Shown: positions 45,605 to 56,261, counted from the first letter of the stretch. The stretch is DNA of 64,000 nt from Breviolum minutum Mf 1.05b.01 (GCA_000507305.1 DF240454.1:180681-244680), one strand, 5' to 3'. Notes: generated from the sequence alone by a model not told the origin. Translations and numbers: made by a program.

Positions 45605-46121
45605 CTCTCAGTAGCTCCGGGTTTCTCCTGAGAAAACCGCTGCAGCATGGGTTCGGGCGACCCAGGATGACTGAACAAAAAATCAGGCGGCTTTGTTGTT
45701 GATATGGGGGGACAACCATTTATAGCATACTATGTGATTCCCAAATATCACTGGTGATTGGAAAGCAAAGTAAACATGATGCAGATTTGGTTGTAAGCAA
45801 CTGGGTATGGTAAGTTTCAGCTGTAGCTAGGTGGTGCGAACAAAGACCCAAATTATGCAGAAAGATGCTTCTTTGTTGGCCCGTGTTGTATTCAACTGTG
45901 TGGCTCAACCACCACCTAGCCTTACATAACCCCTGAAAAGATGCCTGGCCTCAAAAGGAACCTATAGTCAGCTGCTGACTTTTCATGGAAGAACTGGAAG
46001 AACAATTAACTATTAGTTTTGCAGGGTGTAGACAGTCACACTCCACGAATAAACAAAGTCGAAGATAGTGGAAGTCCTTTTTTCCGGGGAATGGTTTTTT
46101 GGTTACATAGTGATTTGGTGT

Positions 46122-46262
46122 GATTTGGAAGACCACACGGTGATATACGGCGGCAATGACGGCAATCCTCCGCTCCAGTGGCTGCTGCTAGAATCTTCAC
46201 GAGTTTCGAGTTTAGTTGAAGCTCGCCACTTGTTTGGCCTTGTCATCCTTGTTGGGTTGTAA
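46122..46262 (+). CDS. Candidate C-terminal segment, unknown protein
   Basis: Reads DLEDHTVIYGGNDGNPPLQW, then LLLESSRVSSLVEARHLFGL and VILVGL, ending in TAA. Coding-like with a hydrophobic end. The left edge is unclear (no AG|G nearby). Confidence 0.38.
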   Translation, partial: DLEDHTVIYGGNDGNPPLQWLLLESSRVSSLVEARHLFGLVILVGL

Positions 46263-46390
46263 TGCCCATGTATCACTGATCTGAAGTCTTCTATCGCAGT
46301 TCCTAATCACTTTATACGTATTATACGTTACTTGTCGCACTTCATACGCAGATCCTCATGTTTATCGTCCTGTATATATCTTTATATGAG

Positions 46391-46500
46391 GTAATGCCGA
46401 TCATTCAAGTGCTACTGACCATCAGCGCAACTTTGCCCTTTCCTCCCTCACCTCCGCAAACCCGTCATCTAAAGGCAAGCGCGCAGCAACTCCAAAGCAG
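46391..46500 (+). CDS. Exon, Ser/Ala/Lys-rich
   Basis: TTTATATGAG|G opens a frame reading NADHSSATDHQRNFALSSLT, then SANPSSKGKRAATPKQ, closed by AAAGCAG|GTTTGG. A GC donor at TCTAAAG|GCAAGC (46475) would leave one base and would fit the phase of the exon at 46851. A low-complexity linker rather than a catalytic domain. Confidence 0.58.
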
Positions 46501-46742
46501 GTTTGGTGGCGTGTGGGAATGGCACCTGTGTCATCCTTACAGCTTTTTGAAATAACATTTGATGCACACAGTAGGATTTGAAATTATAGTAGAAATCCCG
46601 TAAATATTTGGGGGGAGTTATTCACCATATGATTGTTTTGATGTCATGATGTGCAAACAAACCTGTCTTGTTTTTGCTGAATCATGCGCAATGGCCGAAG
46701 AAAATCCTAGAAGTTGCTGTAAGTGAATATATCACTAAAATT

Positions 46743-46761
46743 CCTTGAGCCAATTCAACGG
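46743..46761 (-). other. Spliced-leader-like fragment
   Basis: On the minus strand reads CCGTTGAATTGGCTCAAGG. This keeps both the CCGT start and the TTGGCTCAAG end of the dinoflagellate spliced leader but differs and is three bases short in the middle. Confidence 0.22.
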
Positions 46762-46850
46762 ACCCTGGGACATGTCTCGTTGGACCTGATGATATGGGTG
46801 AGTATTAATGCAACCTCAAACGAATTGCATAGGGCCCTTCTAATCTTTAG

Positions 46851-46960
46851 GCAACCATACAAATAAGAGCTTCATGACAGTTTGGGTTTTGCCCAAGATC
46901 GTTTGGGGAATTGCTGTTTTCAAGGAGGCGGCCAGTGCCAAGAAAGCAAAGAAGGCGCAG
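46851..46960 (+). CDS. Exon, hydrophobic then Lys/Ala-rich
   Basis: CCTTCTAATCTTTAG|G reads NHTNKSFMTVWVLPKIVWGI, then AVFKEAASAKKAKKAQ, ending at GGCGCAG|GTGATC. A short hydrophobic segment is followed by a Lys/Ala helix. A strong acceptor and a clear frame make this a good exon. The frame remains open afterwards (VISGKKPWLVEGLCC). Confidence 0.65.
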
Positions 46961-47223
46961 GTGATCTCAGGGAAAAAACCCTGGTTGGTTGAGGGATTAT
47001 GTTGCACAGGACGCCATGCCTTTGACAAGAGATTACAGTAATTTTTTGAACAGATCATATGCATTGTTTGGTAAAGGATGTCGTAGTCTCTAATAGTTCA
47101 TATCAAACAATAGTGATTGTGCAAAGGTTCCATCAGAGACAAATGAATGTGAAAAATGATAAAAGGTGAATGGGCCAATTTGGTCAGCGGGAGATGTGAC
47201 GCTGTTTTTACAATCTCTTTCAG

Positions 47224-47359
47224 GGTTAGTTTCCGCATCATGAAATTGGATTCCAGTCCTCTTAGATGTTCGCTTCAAATAACCTGCATAACCGTGAAAT
47301 TTGTCATTTGTCCCAGTGATGAATGTGGAGTTTACGTTGAATTTGCGATGTCATTCTAG
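47224..47359 (+). CDS. Exon ending in TAG, unknown protein
   Basis: TACAATCTCTTTCAG|G reads VSFRIMKLDSSPLRCSLQIT, then CITVKFVICPSDECGVYVEF and AMSF, then TAG. Beta-rich with four cysteines. It looks C-terminal, but another stop-ended exon lies only 250 bases downstream, so one of the two stops is probably in an intron. Confidence 0.55.
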
Positions 47360-47609
47360 ACAACATGGTGTAACTGTTCTTGCAGCCATTCGATTTTGTT
47401 TTTGTGAATATTGGTCCCCTTTCTTGTCAGCTTCATGATTTTCAACCATTGAGTCTTAGTTTAAAACACCCTGCAGGATGTATCATATTTAGACTTACCA
47501 CAATCCAGCTTCTGTTTATCAGTTGTTCCTTCCGGTGACACCAAAGTCAGGGCAAAAAGGTGACAGCTAAATTCCTCCTAAAAAGAAACATCCCATTTCT
47601 TTGTTTCAG

Positions 47610-47775
47610 GTCCTCATGTGACCCGTCGCTGTGTGTTTCCACTAGTCGTTTTAGCATGTTGGACGACCAATCCTATGGGGTTTTCTGGAGGACGAAGAGC
47701 CTACGGTCCGTTGACTCAAGGGCGGACGTGGTGGCCAAACATTATCAAAAAGAGCACCTAATGAAATTGCTATAG
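47610..47775 (+). CDS. C-terminal exon, unknown protein
   Basis: CATTTCTTTGTTTCAG|G starts 54 codons reading SSCDPSLCVSTSRFSMLDDQ, then SYGVFWRTKSLRSVDSRADV and VAKHYQKEHLMKLL, ending in TAG. Excellent acceptor and protein-like throughout. Likely the 3' end of a + strand gene. Confidence 0.65.
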
Positions 47776-48267
47776 AAATGTGAATGTATCTAATTGGTTG
47801 GGACTGGAAATGATCTATTATTGTACATACAGAACTGTGATTTGTGAGCTCATAGCTTCAGTTTCCAGCTGTCAGTGTCTCATCGAGATTTGAGTTGATC
47901 TTGATGACATTTGGTCAATGGTTTACACCAAAAGCATGTTCGATTACACACGCTTTCTAAGCTTCCTGAGTACCAAAACAATTTTGAAGGAATGTTGACA
48001 TATATTTTAGAGATCTGTCCGACAGATAATGAACCCAGACAGATTTTGCATATTGTGAAATATTGTATGTATTATGTAATTGAATTATAATTGAAATTCA
48101 CTAGATCAGTTGTGTGTTGGTAAGATTATATACTGACAAGTATCTATTTTGGACTGCATAATTGAGAAAAGGTTCTTGACGATTGAATTCAATCATTTGC
48201 AGTAAGATCGTAGAGAGTCAGTTGTATCTATCAAAAGCCTCGTGTACTAAAACAAGCAGTGGAACTA

Positions 48268-48300
48268 GTTGTAGTAGCAGTAGTAGTAGTAGTAGTAGCA
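48268..48300. repeat. GTA/TAG trinucleotide microsatellite
   Basis: About ten TAG/CAG units. Confidence 0.85.
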
Positions 48301-48583
48301 GCCAGTAACAACTAGTACTTCTACTCTGCTGTACATGTTACATATTTGTATATTGAAACTAACCCGTATATGATGTACACAGCTGTATTGATATATTTTT
48401 TTAAATAATGACATATATATATACATGTCCAAAATAGGCCAAGTTCTCTGAATTCCAAGCTGGTGTCCTAAACCCACCATTGGTGATTAGAATTAACAAG
48501 ATTTCTGAAGCCTTTATGACAACCTTTTTCTAGCCGTGGTAGGAGACCTTCCACCCACGACCTTGGTCACATTTTCCACCCAG

Positions 48584-48610
48584 GAGCCAGCGCCCAAAGC
48601 GAAGGGAAAG
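48584..48610 (+). CDS. Lys-Ala-Glu-Pro repeat gene, exon 1 found
   Basis: TTTTCCACCCAG|GAG to GGGAAAG|GCCAGA (GC donor). Nine codons in phase 0, EPAPKAKGK. Same residue palette and same phase as the exons at 48983, 49844 and 50712, with which it joins without a frame change. The true 5' end of the gene was not found. Confidence 0.55.
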
Positions 48611-48982
48611 GCCAGACTTGAGCAATGTTAGCCATGAGTCTCCCCCAAGCATCTACGGGCGGAACAAGATGTTTCTATGGGTGTAGAAGGAATTTTGGCC
48701 CGTAAAGTATCGATTTCATTTCTTCAAGTTTGAGATGTTGGTGTACGATGTACATATTGATACATATATATATATAGTTGATATAGGTCATAGGTACTGG
48801 TTTATTTTGAATGTCATGCCACTATTCCAGTCATACCTTCATTTCCCCAAAGAACAGATTTCCTCAAAGAGAAACTCGTCTTTGACAAAACCAGGTATGC
48901 TAAAGATGTTCCTCCCTGCATTAATGCCACCTAGGGCTAAACTCGCCAATAATTCTCCCGAAAGAGGGCAGTTACATGTCAG

Positions 48983-49060
48983 GCCAAGGCGAAAGCAAAG
49001 GCGGAGCCTAAAGCCAAAGCAGAGCCCAAAGCTAAGGCGAAGGCAGAGCCTAAAGCAAAG
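48983..49060 (+). CDS. Lys-Ala-Glu-Pro repeat gene, main repeat exon
   Basis: ACATGTCAG|GCC to AAAGCAAAG|GCTGAA (GC donor). Twenty-six codons in phase 0: repeated AKAKAEPKAKAEP units. Lys is written AAA or AAG, Ala GCA/GCC/GCG/GCT and Pro CCT or CCC. The copies differ mainly at third positions, as expected if the peptide, not the DNA, is conserved. Such helices occur in histone H1 tails and in linkers of plastid and chromatin proteins. A frame shifted by one gives an Arg/Lys-rich peptide and is taken as the shadow. Confidence 0.62.
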
Positions 49061-49843
49061 GCTGAAGCGGATTCTTGGGCTCGAACAAAAGACTGAAGAT
49101 TGAAACCTATATATGATTGGAACAAAAAGGGTTTGTAAAATGAAGGAGTGTTGCAAGTGGGTGTTCGGTGTTTGGGAGGACGGTTATAGATAGTGATAGA
49201 GTATTATAGACATGTTGATATGTTTTCTCCCAGGTGTGCAGCCAAATTAGTGTTCTTGGCAGGTTTGTGATATGAGGATAGCCCGAAAACCAGAGTGTCT
49301 CCTTATAAAACCAGGCAATCTCTACTTGGCGACCAAACCGCCAACTGGAAACCACCTCATGTTTTGTGGAATCAGTGCAGGGGAATCCTCGCAAAAACTA
49401 CCAAAAAAATTCAGGGATCGACATCCAACATGTTTTCGAAACAAAGTTTCATGCATTTCACTTACTCCATTGTGAAATGAGATAGTTCACCTCGGACTGG
49501 ACGGTCTTTGTTTGGACAAGGGACGTTCTTGCACTCGGAAGCAAGATTTTTGTTTATGGTCCTCCGAAGGTGGGATGAACGCTAAACGCAAAGTGATAAG
49601 AAGTACTCTTTGCAAGGAATTCCCTCTCGTCATTGTTCTATCAAACAGCTTTGTAGCTCATTGCCCTTATTCTAAAGTTTAAAGGCAAAATATGCCAATT
49701 ATCTTACATTCCCCAATCTGATAATAATGTGATTCCGAGAAGAAAATGAAGCGCCTATGCATCAAGGCCCATCTTCATGTTTCCAATGGCAATTGTTTGG
49801 GACGCTGGAGTTCTGGAGAAGTCCGTCAGTTCCCGAATCCGAG

Positions 49844-49888
49844 GAACCTAAAGCAGCCCCTAAAGCTGAAGCAAAAGCAGAAGCGAAG
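49844..49888 (+). CDS. Lys-Ala-Glu-Pro repeat gene, exon
   Basis: ATCCGAG|GAA to GCGAAG|GTAGAA (GT donor). Fifteen codons in phase 0, EPKAAPKAEAKAEAK. The frame is also open upstream (PSVPESE), so the acceptor could be at GTCAG (49829). Continues the repeat of 48983. Confidence 0.58.
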
Positions 49889-50711
49889 GTAGAAAGCAGC
49901 TGGTGTTGTTTTTGTTGTTCTTTTGCTTTCAGCTTTTTTGCTGTTTTCTAAAGAACGTGAGGGATCGATGGCTTGGAGATGGGAAAACATGATCCTTTCC
50001 AAACAACCATGTTCAGGTTACGTATTAGCTTTTTAGGGGTGCAGTTGGCCCAGGGTCTGACAAGTGAGGATGTCAATTGAACCAGGGTATCAGCTTCTAC
50101 AATGAACCTGATTGTTGAAGACTAGACTTTCCATTGAAGATCTTTCTTTTTTGGGGTTTGAGATACGACTATTGGATGACTAATTTCCTTTTGAACAAAT
50201 TCTGAATCAGAAACACTAAAAGACAAAGGTATTGGTGTGTTTCCCCCGAAATTGCTAGGTGCCTCCCCATATTTGGATGATGTCAAACCCTGAAGATTCA
50301 CCCTTAGTTTATGTTTCTTTTGTCATTGAAATCGACGTAATTCAAGGGTTTAAATCGGCAGCGGGCTTGGGCAAAATCATGGGTAAGTCATTTTGGCTTC
50401 AGCTGTTCTGGATACTTTTTGAAGTAGATCGTCTTGGCTACCTTGGGATCCCTCCCAGTATCAGTTGCAAATGAAGGTTTATAGGGATCTCCAAACCTAG
50501 TGGTGTGTAAAGTGATAATCCTGGTCGTGACTGTTAGTTGCTGGGGGAGTACGGTAGATTATACCCCGAAAGTCTGCTGATGATTGAAAAACTCGCCATA
50601 CAACTGCAGACTTTGCTAGGTCTTCTACCTTGCCATAAACAACTCTACCCTCGAAAGGCTGATATTTTGCTGAGAAGTTCTGTTTCCCTCTATACTTCTA
50701 GCGCCCCGCAG

Positions 50712-50765
50712 GCGCAGGAGAAAGCACCCGCTTCTGATCCACCAACAGATCCACCAGCGCAAGAG
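50712..50765 (+). CDS. Lys-Ala-Glu-Pro repeat gene, Pro-rich exon
   Basis: GCGCCCCGCAG|GCG to GCAAGAG|GTGTGC. Eighteen codons in phase 0, AQEKAPASDPPTDPPAQE. Pro/Asp repeats (SDPPTDPP) replace the Lys/Ala units here. Confidence 0.58.
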
Positions 50766-51504
50766 GTGTGCCAGCGCAGACCAATATTGACGAATGGTGT
50801 CAAGCGAATCTTCGTTGTTTAAAAGGGGAAGGGGAATTGCGGAATCCAAACTATTCCAAAGATGATTGATGAGCAGGCAAACCTAGCCATAAATGATCTG
50901 TTTGTTTGTTGAAAAGTGATGGAAGAAATCCCAAACAACCACTTGGGATGTACCAGAATCATGAGAGATATGGACCAGCTACCTATTTCAAGTGCTTATG
51001 ATGGGATTTCTAAACCATAAACAGTATGATGATCCGATTCACCCCCAGCCCCAGGTGGGTGGCTAGTTACCGTCGTTGGGGTTGGGAGCTAAAGAGATAG
51101 TCAACCGTCCTGTTTGAATTGGTATGCAGATAGACTGTGATAGACTCAAATAGATGGCCCATTGATGTGTTCGCAGTACAGTATATAAAAGCTGTATTCT
51201 TCAGATGTTATTGAACCGGTAGGTCAGAATCACTCAGCATCTATTTACTCAAAAAACGAAACCGCAAGTCAAAGTCCAGCTGTAAGATTGAAGCATATTG
51301 AATCAAGTCAATGAACTGGTTGATATTCTTGGTTCTGCCATTCTTACCCCAAACAGACTCTCAACAAGTTGAATAGAGACTGCCCAACATACGCAAGATG
51401 TGTTTAATGTTTATACATCTGGTTGTTTTCATGGACTACTAGAGTTTGTCACAGGGCTAAATGAGAAGATCCCGTTCAGCTTCAAATCCCTTAAGTATTT
51501 TCAG

Positions 51505-51537
51505 GACTATGGGGAAGACTCTATGGGGAAGACTTCG
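51505..51537 (+). CDS. Candidate mini-exon of the same gene
   Basis: AGTATTTTCAG|GAC to ACTTCG|GTAGTA. Eleven codons in phase 0, DYGEDSMGKTS. The phase fits the neighbours and the content begins to turn acidic. Assignment to this gene rests on phase and position. Confidence 0.42.
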
Positions 51538-51611
51538 GTAGTAGCTTTTTTTCAAAGATTAGGGGTGCCAATCGCTTTTTGTTTGGTAGGCTAAAAGTGG
51601 ATTATGATGTT

Positions 51612-51704
51612 TCTATATATATATACATATATACATATCCATATTATATGCATATATAATATGCATAGTGCATATATATATATACACATAATTATACATA
51701 TATG
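51612..51704. repeat. TA/TACA-rich tract
   Basis: Imperfect TATATACA and ATATGCAT repeats. Confidence 0.8.
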
Positions 51705-51735
51705 TAAACGCCCCATTATCTCTCATTATTTACTA

Positions 51736-51827
51736 GGTGGTGGTTTCAAACATTGTTTTTGCCCCGAAACTTGGGGAAATGATCCAATTTGGAGAGCACG
51801 TTTGTTTGCATTGGGTTGACACCACTA
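51736..51827. mobile_element. Dispersed inverted-repeat element, copy 3 (family B)
   Basis: Starts GGTGGTGGTTTCAAA, carries AAATGATCCAATTTGGA, and ends GGGTTGACACCACTA, a degraded right end. Confidence 0.55.
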
Positions 51828-51852
51828 GCCAATGTATATATGTATACATCTC

Positions 51853-51904
51853 TATATATATTATATATATTATATATATTATATATATTATATATATATA
51901 TATG
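51853..51904. repeat. TATATATTAT tandem repeat
   Basis: About five units of ten bases. Confidence 0.85.
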
Positions 51905-52634
51905 TTAATCCTTTTTTATATACACAGTATTTTTTGGGACGCTCCACGTCCCAGGAGAAATTGCCAAACCTAAAGGATGTTATGTCATCCTGCTGGTGAC
52001 TAGTATCCCAAACCATAGCTACGTATCCTCCTAGCCTCCATGATGGATATTCCAGGAGCTGGATGGCCTGGATGATCTTGGCTTCATGGAGGAAACGCTT
52101 GAACGGTCACAAATTTGAACCGTGGATGTGGCAAATAATCTGTATCTTTATGACAAGCTGCTGACCAAAGTCAGCTCAAAACCAGCAGGATGTTTCATCA
52201 CTAAAGAGTCGGTGCAAGATACAGTTATTTTTTGGTGGCAGATGGCTACACAAATTTGGAGACCAGTCTTGGGGGAACACATAATATAGCTGCCTAATAG
52301 TTTGTATATGTTTGTATTGCTTCAGATCCCAGCTATTGGGGGTCCAATGATTTTGAGCCATAGAAATGGCTATAGCGCGATATAAGAGAGTCGAATCTCT
52401 GTGCGAATGGCATGATGTGGGATAGCATTGACATGGTCCTGACAAGGGGTTCTATATACTCGAATATACTGGATGTGTATACAACATATTCTCAAGTAAT
52501 ATATGTAACTTAAGTAGTTTCCCCCATTCAACGTTGCCTAAGAAACCCGAGCTCCTCTTCGACACTCCACACCCTTTTGAATCCTACAATCTGTCGAACC
52601 TCGAACCTCGAACCTCAAAGATCACCCTACACAG

Positions 52635-52685
52635 GAGGGTGAGGATGAGTTCGATGATTTGTTTCTCGAAGAAGGTGACGAAGAG
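52635..52685 (+). CDS. Acidic exon of the Lys-Ala-Glu-Pro gene
   Basis: ACCCTACACAG|GAG to GACGAAGAG|GTGCAA. Seventeen codons in phase 0, EGEDEFDDLFLEEGDEE. Eleven of the 17 residues are Asp or Glu. Acidic clusters after a basic repeat recall histone chaperones and nucleolar proteins, which is inference. A tandem CGAACCTCGAACCTCGAACC lies just upstream. Confidence 0.6.
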
Positions 52686-54063
52686 GTGCAAAGTTAGCCG
52701 GCAAACGCCGATTCACCGGAGGGATGGAAGGATATCCGGAACTGGGAAATACATGGGGTCTTCTTTGCTTGAGATGTTTGGATGATGGTGGGCCACGATG
52801 GGTATATAATTATAGAATTATTGTAATTACCAAATCATATGATAGATCATTGTACTTGCTATCTAAATAGCATAAGTACTGTTACATAAATCATATACAG
52901 TAGGCATGGTTGATGGACAACGTTTTAAGAAAGCACTTTCTGGTCATCACTCCTTCCCTGGACAACCAGCATCAGCGGAAGCACCACCAACAGAATGCCA
53001 ACGGCATGGGTCTTGGTATAGGACTAGTTCATGTCATTCCTTTCTTTCGGGGAATCATCGGACAAAATTCAACAGTTTTCAAGCTGATCAAATGTATGTT
53101 ACCAGATAATTTGGCTTGACATGTCCAATATTCATAATACCATGGTCATCGCATTCACCTTCATGGATGCCGTTTGATCGAAGTCATGTGATGGGAAATG
53201 ATGTCAGATTTGAAGCATTTCGGGCCAGCATGTGTTGTTTTTGTCAGAGATACCCGTTCTAAACAAGCTTGAATTCAACCACTTTTTCAGGCAATATTTG
53301 TTCATGACCATATGAATCCTGTAGCACTTGCAAACCCAAAGGGAAGGAGATAAAACTATCAATTGGTGTAAATTTGGACCTGCCATCAACAGTGGATGAA
53401 GAGTTACCGCTTGGATAGGTCTGCTGTGAGTTGTCTGGAAGTCTTCTCCTCTTTGGATGTAAGACAGTACAAGACAAGGATGCAGGATCCAGAGATCTCG
53501 CTTCACCAATGTGAATGTAATGCCGATAGAGTACACCTTAGTAACCTTAGATCCCCTTTGCCTCAAAACTGATAGTCACAGTAAAGATATACTTTCAAAC
53601 GTTATAAGTTCTTGATATATAGATGTTTCTGTGGTGTGTTGATTTTGCGGCTGATTTGTTGGGGTTTCTTTCTCAAGCAACATAGAATTCTGCTCTTGTT
53701 CGTGTGTTCTTATGTACTTAGTGATGGTTGCTTATTCAATCTGATTCATGGGGTAGCCAGTGCTTGTGGGACCTGAACTTCGCACTTCATGAGCTTTCTA
53801 CTCTTCTTATATTTATGCATGTGTGAAGCCTTGTCTTCAGCCAAAAGAAGGATGTTCGTCACTTTTGGGATCCACAAGAGGCTGCAACTAATCAACTAAG
53901 CAACCTGTCATTGGCTAACCTGTTTGTTCGGCCACAACGGGTCCAAGAACAAAATCATCTCAACTTGTTGGCTTCGCTCAATTTCTCTTCACCAACATGT
54001 TTTTTTGGCGGAAATCACAGAGGTTGTATTTCAACACTTCCATCAAGGTCAACGTCACGCCAG

Positions 54064-54123
54064 GACTTGCTGGATGATGATGAATTGTTGGATCTGGAGT
54101 CCGAGGAAGACATGTTTCTGGAG
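54064..54123 (+). CDS. Acidic exon of the Lys-Ala-Glu-Pro gene
   Basis: GTCACGCCAG|GAC reads DLLDDDELLDLESEEDMFLE in phase 0, with a GA donor (TGGAG|GACATG). The frame stays open and protein-like beyond it (DMAPDQKRH then TKGDAIAELQKRT), so the exon may be up to 160 bases longer. Leu/Asp/Glu-rich with spaced Met and Phe, like a short acidic interaction motif. Confidence 0.58.
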
Positions 54124-54739
54124 GACATGGCACCCGACCAGAAACGACACGTGGTAGTAACGAAAGGGGATGCCATAGCCGAGCTCCAAAAACGGACTCC
54201 GTTGCTATGGAAATGGATGAACATTTTGAGGTTCCTAAAGTTTGAGACATTCAATTGCAGATGGGTTGCCGAAGAGGGTTGAAACTAAAACAGTATAAGT
54301 CAGCACTCGGATGAAAGAACGTGACTGCAGTCTCAACACCTTGCAACAATTATTTGCTACTGTATCATATCTCTTTCCAAGATTTCCATGTATTTTGTTA
54401 AACAAAATATAGAGACATGTGGACCACGTTATTTGCAAAGGAGGCTAGAGACATCCACACCATTCCATACCCATGGTGGAAACTCTCTATTGAATACTGT
54501 TGATGGTTCAGAAATCTGGCATCATGCCTCACGCTGGGTAGATGTACCATGGGTTCAAACAAATGCGCCGCTGGGGCAGTTGGCCAGAATTCTTTCATCA
54601 GCAGCGTGATCCAAATTGACCAATACTTTTCACCCGGGGTGGCTCAACCAACCGGTACATAAACTGGTGTTTAAGTCTTGTCACGCTCATTTTTCGCATT
54701 CAGTTTCATCCATTCTGCATTTCCGGGCGTTTTTTGCAG

Positions 54740-54778
54740 GACGATGAGGAGGAGGACGGACCCCACCTTTCGCTAGAG
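54740..54778 (+). CDS. Acidic mini-exon of the same gene
   Basis: GTTTTTTGCAG|GAC reads DDEEEDGPHLSLE in phase 0. A GA donor after the third Glu (GAGGAG|GACGGA, 54754) is possible, which would make it a five-codon exon. The edge is not certain. Confidence 0.45.
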
Positions 54779-54790
54779 TGGCCATCATCA

Positions 54791-54881
54791 TGTTGTTGTT
54801 GATGATGATGCTTGTTGATGATGGTTGTTGATGTTGGTTGTTGATGATGGTTGTTGATGATGGTTGTTGATGATGATTTGC
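54791..54881. repeat. GTTGTTGATGATG minisatellite
   Basis: Repeated GATGATGGTTGTT-type units with small differences, between two exons of the acidic gene. Confidence 0.85.
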
Positions 54882-54924
54882 AGATGTTTTTCGGAAAGTT
54901 GCTACCTTGCCTTGTCATTGCCAG

Positions 54925-54972
54925 GATCTTGATCCTGATCCAGTGCCAGAGGCTGAAAAGAAAACCGAGTGA
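54925..54972 (+). CDS. Possible C-terminal exon of the same gene
   Basis: TCATTGCCAG|GAT reads DLDPDPVPEAEKKTE then TGA in phase 0. Asp-Pro repeats and a Lys-Lys-Thr-Glu end suit a C-terminus. Alternatively a GC donor after VPE (CCAGAG|GCTGAA) joins it through a 45-base intron to the exon at 54997. Confidence 0.5.
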   Translation, partial: DLDPDPVPEAEKKTE

Positions 54973-54996
54973 TCAAGCATGTGACGGCTGAACCAG

Positions 54997-55081
54997 GTCG
55001 AGCCGCTGCGAGCCGCAGCGAGTTGGCACAAAAAAACTCCAAGTCCGAAAGAAAGACACGATACTGGGGAAGGGGAGACTG
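54997..55081 (+). CDS. Exon with canonical donor, possibly same gene
   Basis: GGCTGAACCAG|GTC to GAGACTG|GTAAGACG. All three frames are open. The phase-0 frame, which fits the gene upstream, reads VEPLRAAASWHKKTPSPKER and HDTGEGET. If used, the protein goes on beyond the TGA at 54970. Confidence 0.42.
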
Positions 55082-55626
55082 GTAAGACGAAGAAGAAGAG
55101 AAGATGACTATTGTTTGCAAGTTTGTAATATATATATATATATGTATTATTGTTTTTATTAATTGGTCACTCTTCACAATTAGGTCCACTTCTTGAATAG
55201 ATTTTAAGTTTAGGCACAACCCTTCCAGGGTGGCTTTGGAGTTGAATTCCTGCAGCGTTCCTGGTGGGCAAAGGACTCCAAAACATCGACAGATAAACTG
55301 CTTCAGGTTACTATAAGACTTCTGAAATTTAAGGGGGTTTGGAATGGGTTTTGACATGTAGGCCAATTGTTTTTTTTACAAAGTGCTATAGATGTTTTGC
55401 AAAAATGCCAAAAAGAAAAACACAGATCAGAGAATTTATTCTGGAAAGGAAGCAGTTGTTTTTTGAGTCAGCATCATTTCATTTGGAAACGGGTTTCCGG
55501 TGTACCTGAGAGTCTTAGACATCCAATTGAAATTGTTGGCCATTGAAACGTCGTAAAAGTAGTTTCGGATAAGCTTCTACAAGAGTTCCGTTTCTCATGG
55601 AAGTTCCAAAAGACTGAAAACAAGCT

Positions 55627-55962
55627 TCATATTTGCAAATACTCAATGTTGCCAATGATTTGAATCGGAGGACTTTGCCATGGTTTTGTAGAAAAAATCA
55701 ATCCCATCTCTCTGTTCCACGTTTTCACGTCAGAACTGAGTGTTGGATCTCCAAAATTGCTGGTTAAGTGGTTGGCGATAACTTGGATAAGTTCACCGCC
55801 AGCCCGAGTTGTACAGGCGTAGGCCTTCATGGAAGGACGGGGCAAAAAAAATAGAAAATCGGACCGGAAGTTAGTGCACATGTGGCGCTTTTCGGAGATT
55901 CTCCATGGTTTTTGGAGGCGATTCTGCCTTGATATTTTGTTGCCAATGCGCGGGTAGCTCCA
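55627..55962 (-). CDS. Long minus-strand exon, unknown protein
   Basis: An open frame of 111 codons and TGA, reading SYPRIGNKISRQNRLQKPWR, then ISEKRHMCTNFRSDFLFFLP, AYACTTRAGGELIQVIANHL, and TWNREMGLIFSTKPWQSPPI with IIGNIEYLQI at the end. It is the most convincing minus-strand coding stretch here. Codons are not GC3-rich. It converges on the + strand gene ending near 55.0 kb. A second minus frame (TRALATKYQGRIASKNHGES) overlaps its upstream part. Family unknown. Confidence 0.55.
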   Translation of the reverse strand, partial: WSYPRIGNKISRQNRLQKPWRISEKRHMCTNFRSDFLFFLPRPSMKAYACTTRAGGELIQVIANHLTSNFGDPTLSSDVKTWNREMGLIFSTKPWQSPPIQIIGNIEYLQI

Positions 55963-56211
55963 CTATTCCACCAATCTCCAGAGTTGGGAATGTTGGTAGC
56001 AGGTAAAGTTAGACTTTCCAAAAGATGCATTTTTTTCAATTTATTTTATGCTTTGAGGGTCGAGTTGGTGGCAGGTAAACGCGAGTTGGTCGCGATGACC
56101 GTGTTTTTTTGCGGGAGTATTGATTTTTGTAGAGTGAGATGGGGGTATAGAATCCAGTATTTACATTCTGGGCAAGTAGGTGATGGTTATCTTCACTTTG
56201 TGCAGGTGTAC

Positions 56212-56261
56212 TGTTATACAATGTTATACAATGTTATGCAATGTTATGCAATGTTGTACAT
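56212..56261. repeat. TGTTATACAA tandem repeat
   Basis: Five ten-base units: two TGTTATACAA, two TGTTATGCAA and one TGTTGTACAT. Confidence 0.85.

Noticed and set aside
52350..52405. Sequence resembling a spliced leader (TAGCCATTT…TGGCTCAA on the minus strand) and a T-arm-like GAGAGTCGAATCTCT
   Set aside because: The leader match has a three-base insertion and wrong flanks, and no acceptor stem, anticodon arm or CCA-side pairing could be built for a tRNA.
54902..55366. 154-codon minus-strand frame
   Set aside because: Low-complexity Ser and Ile/Tyr runs from a TA microsatellite; opposite a better-supported + exon set.
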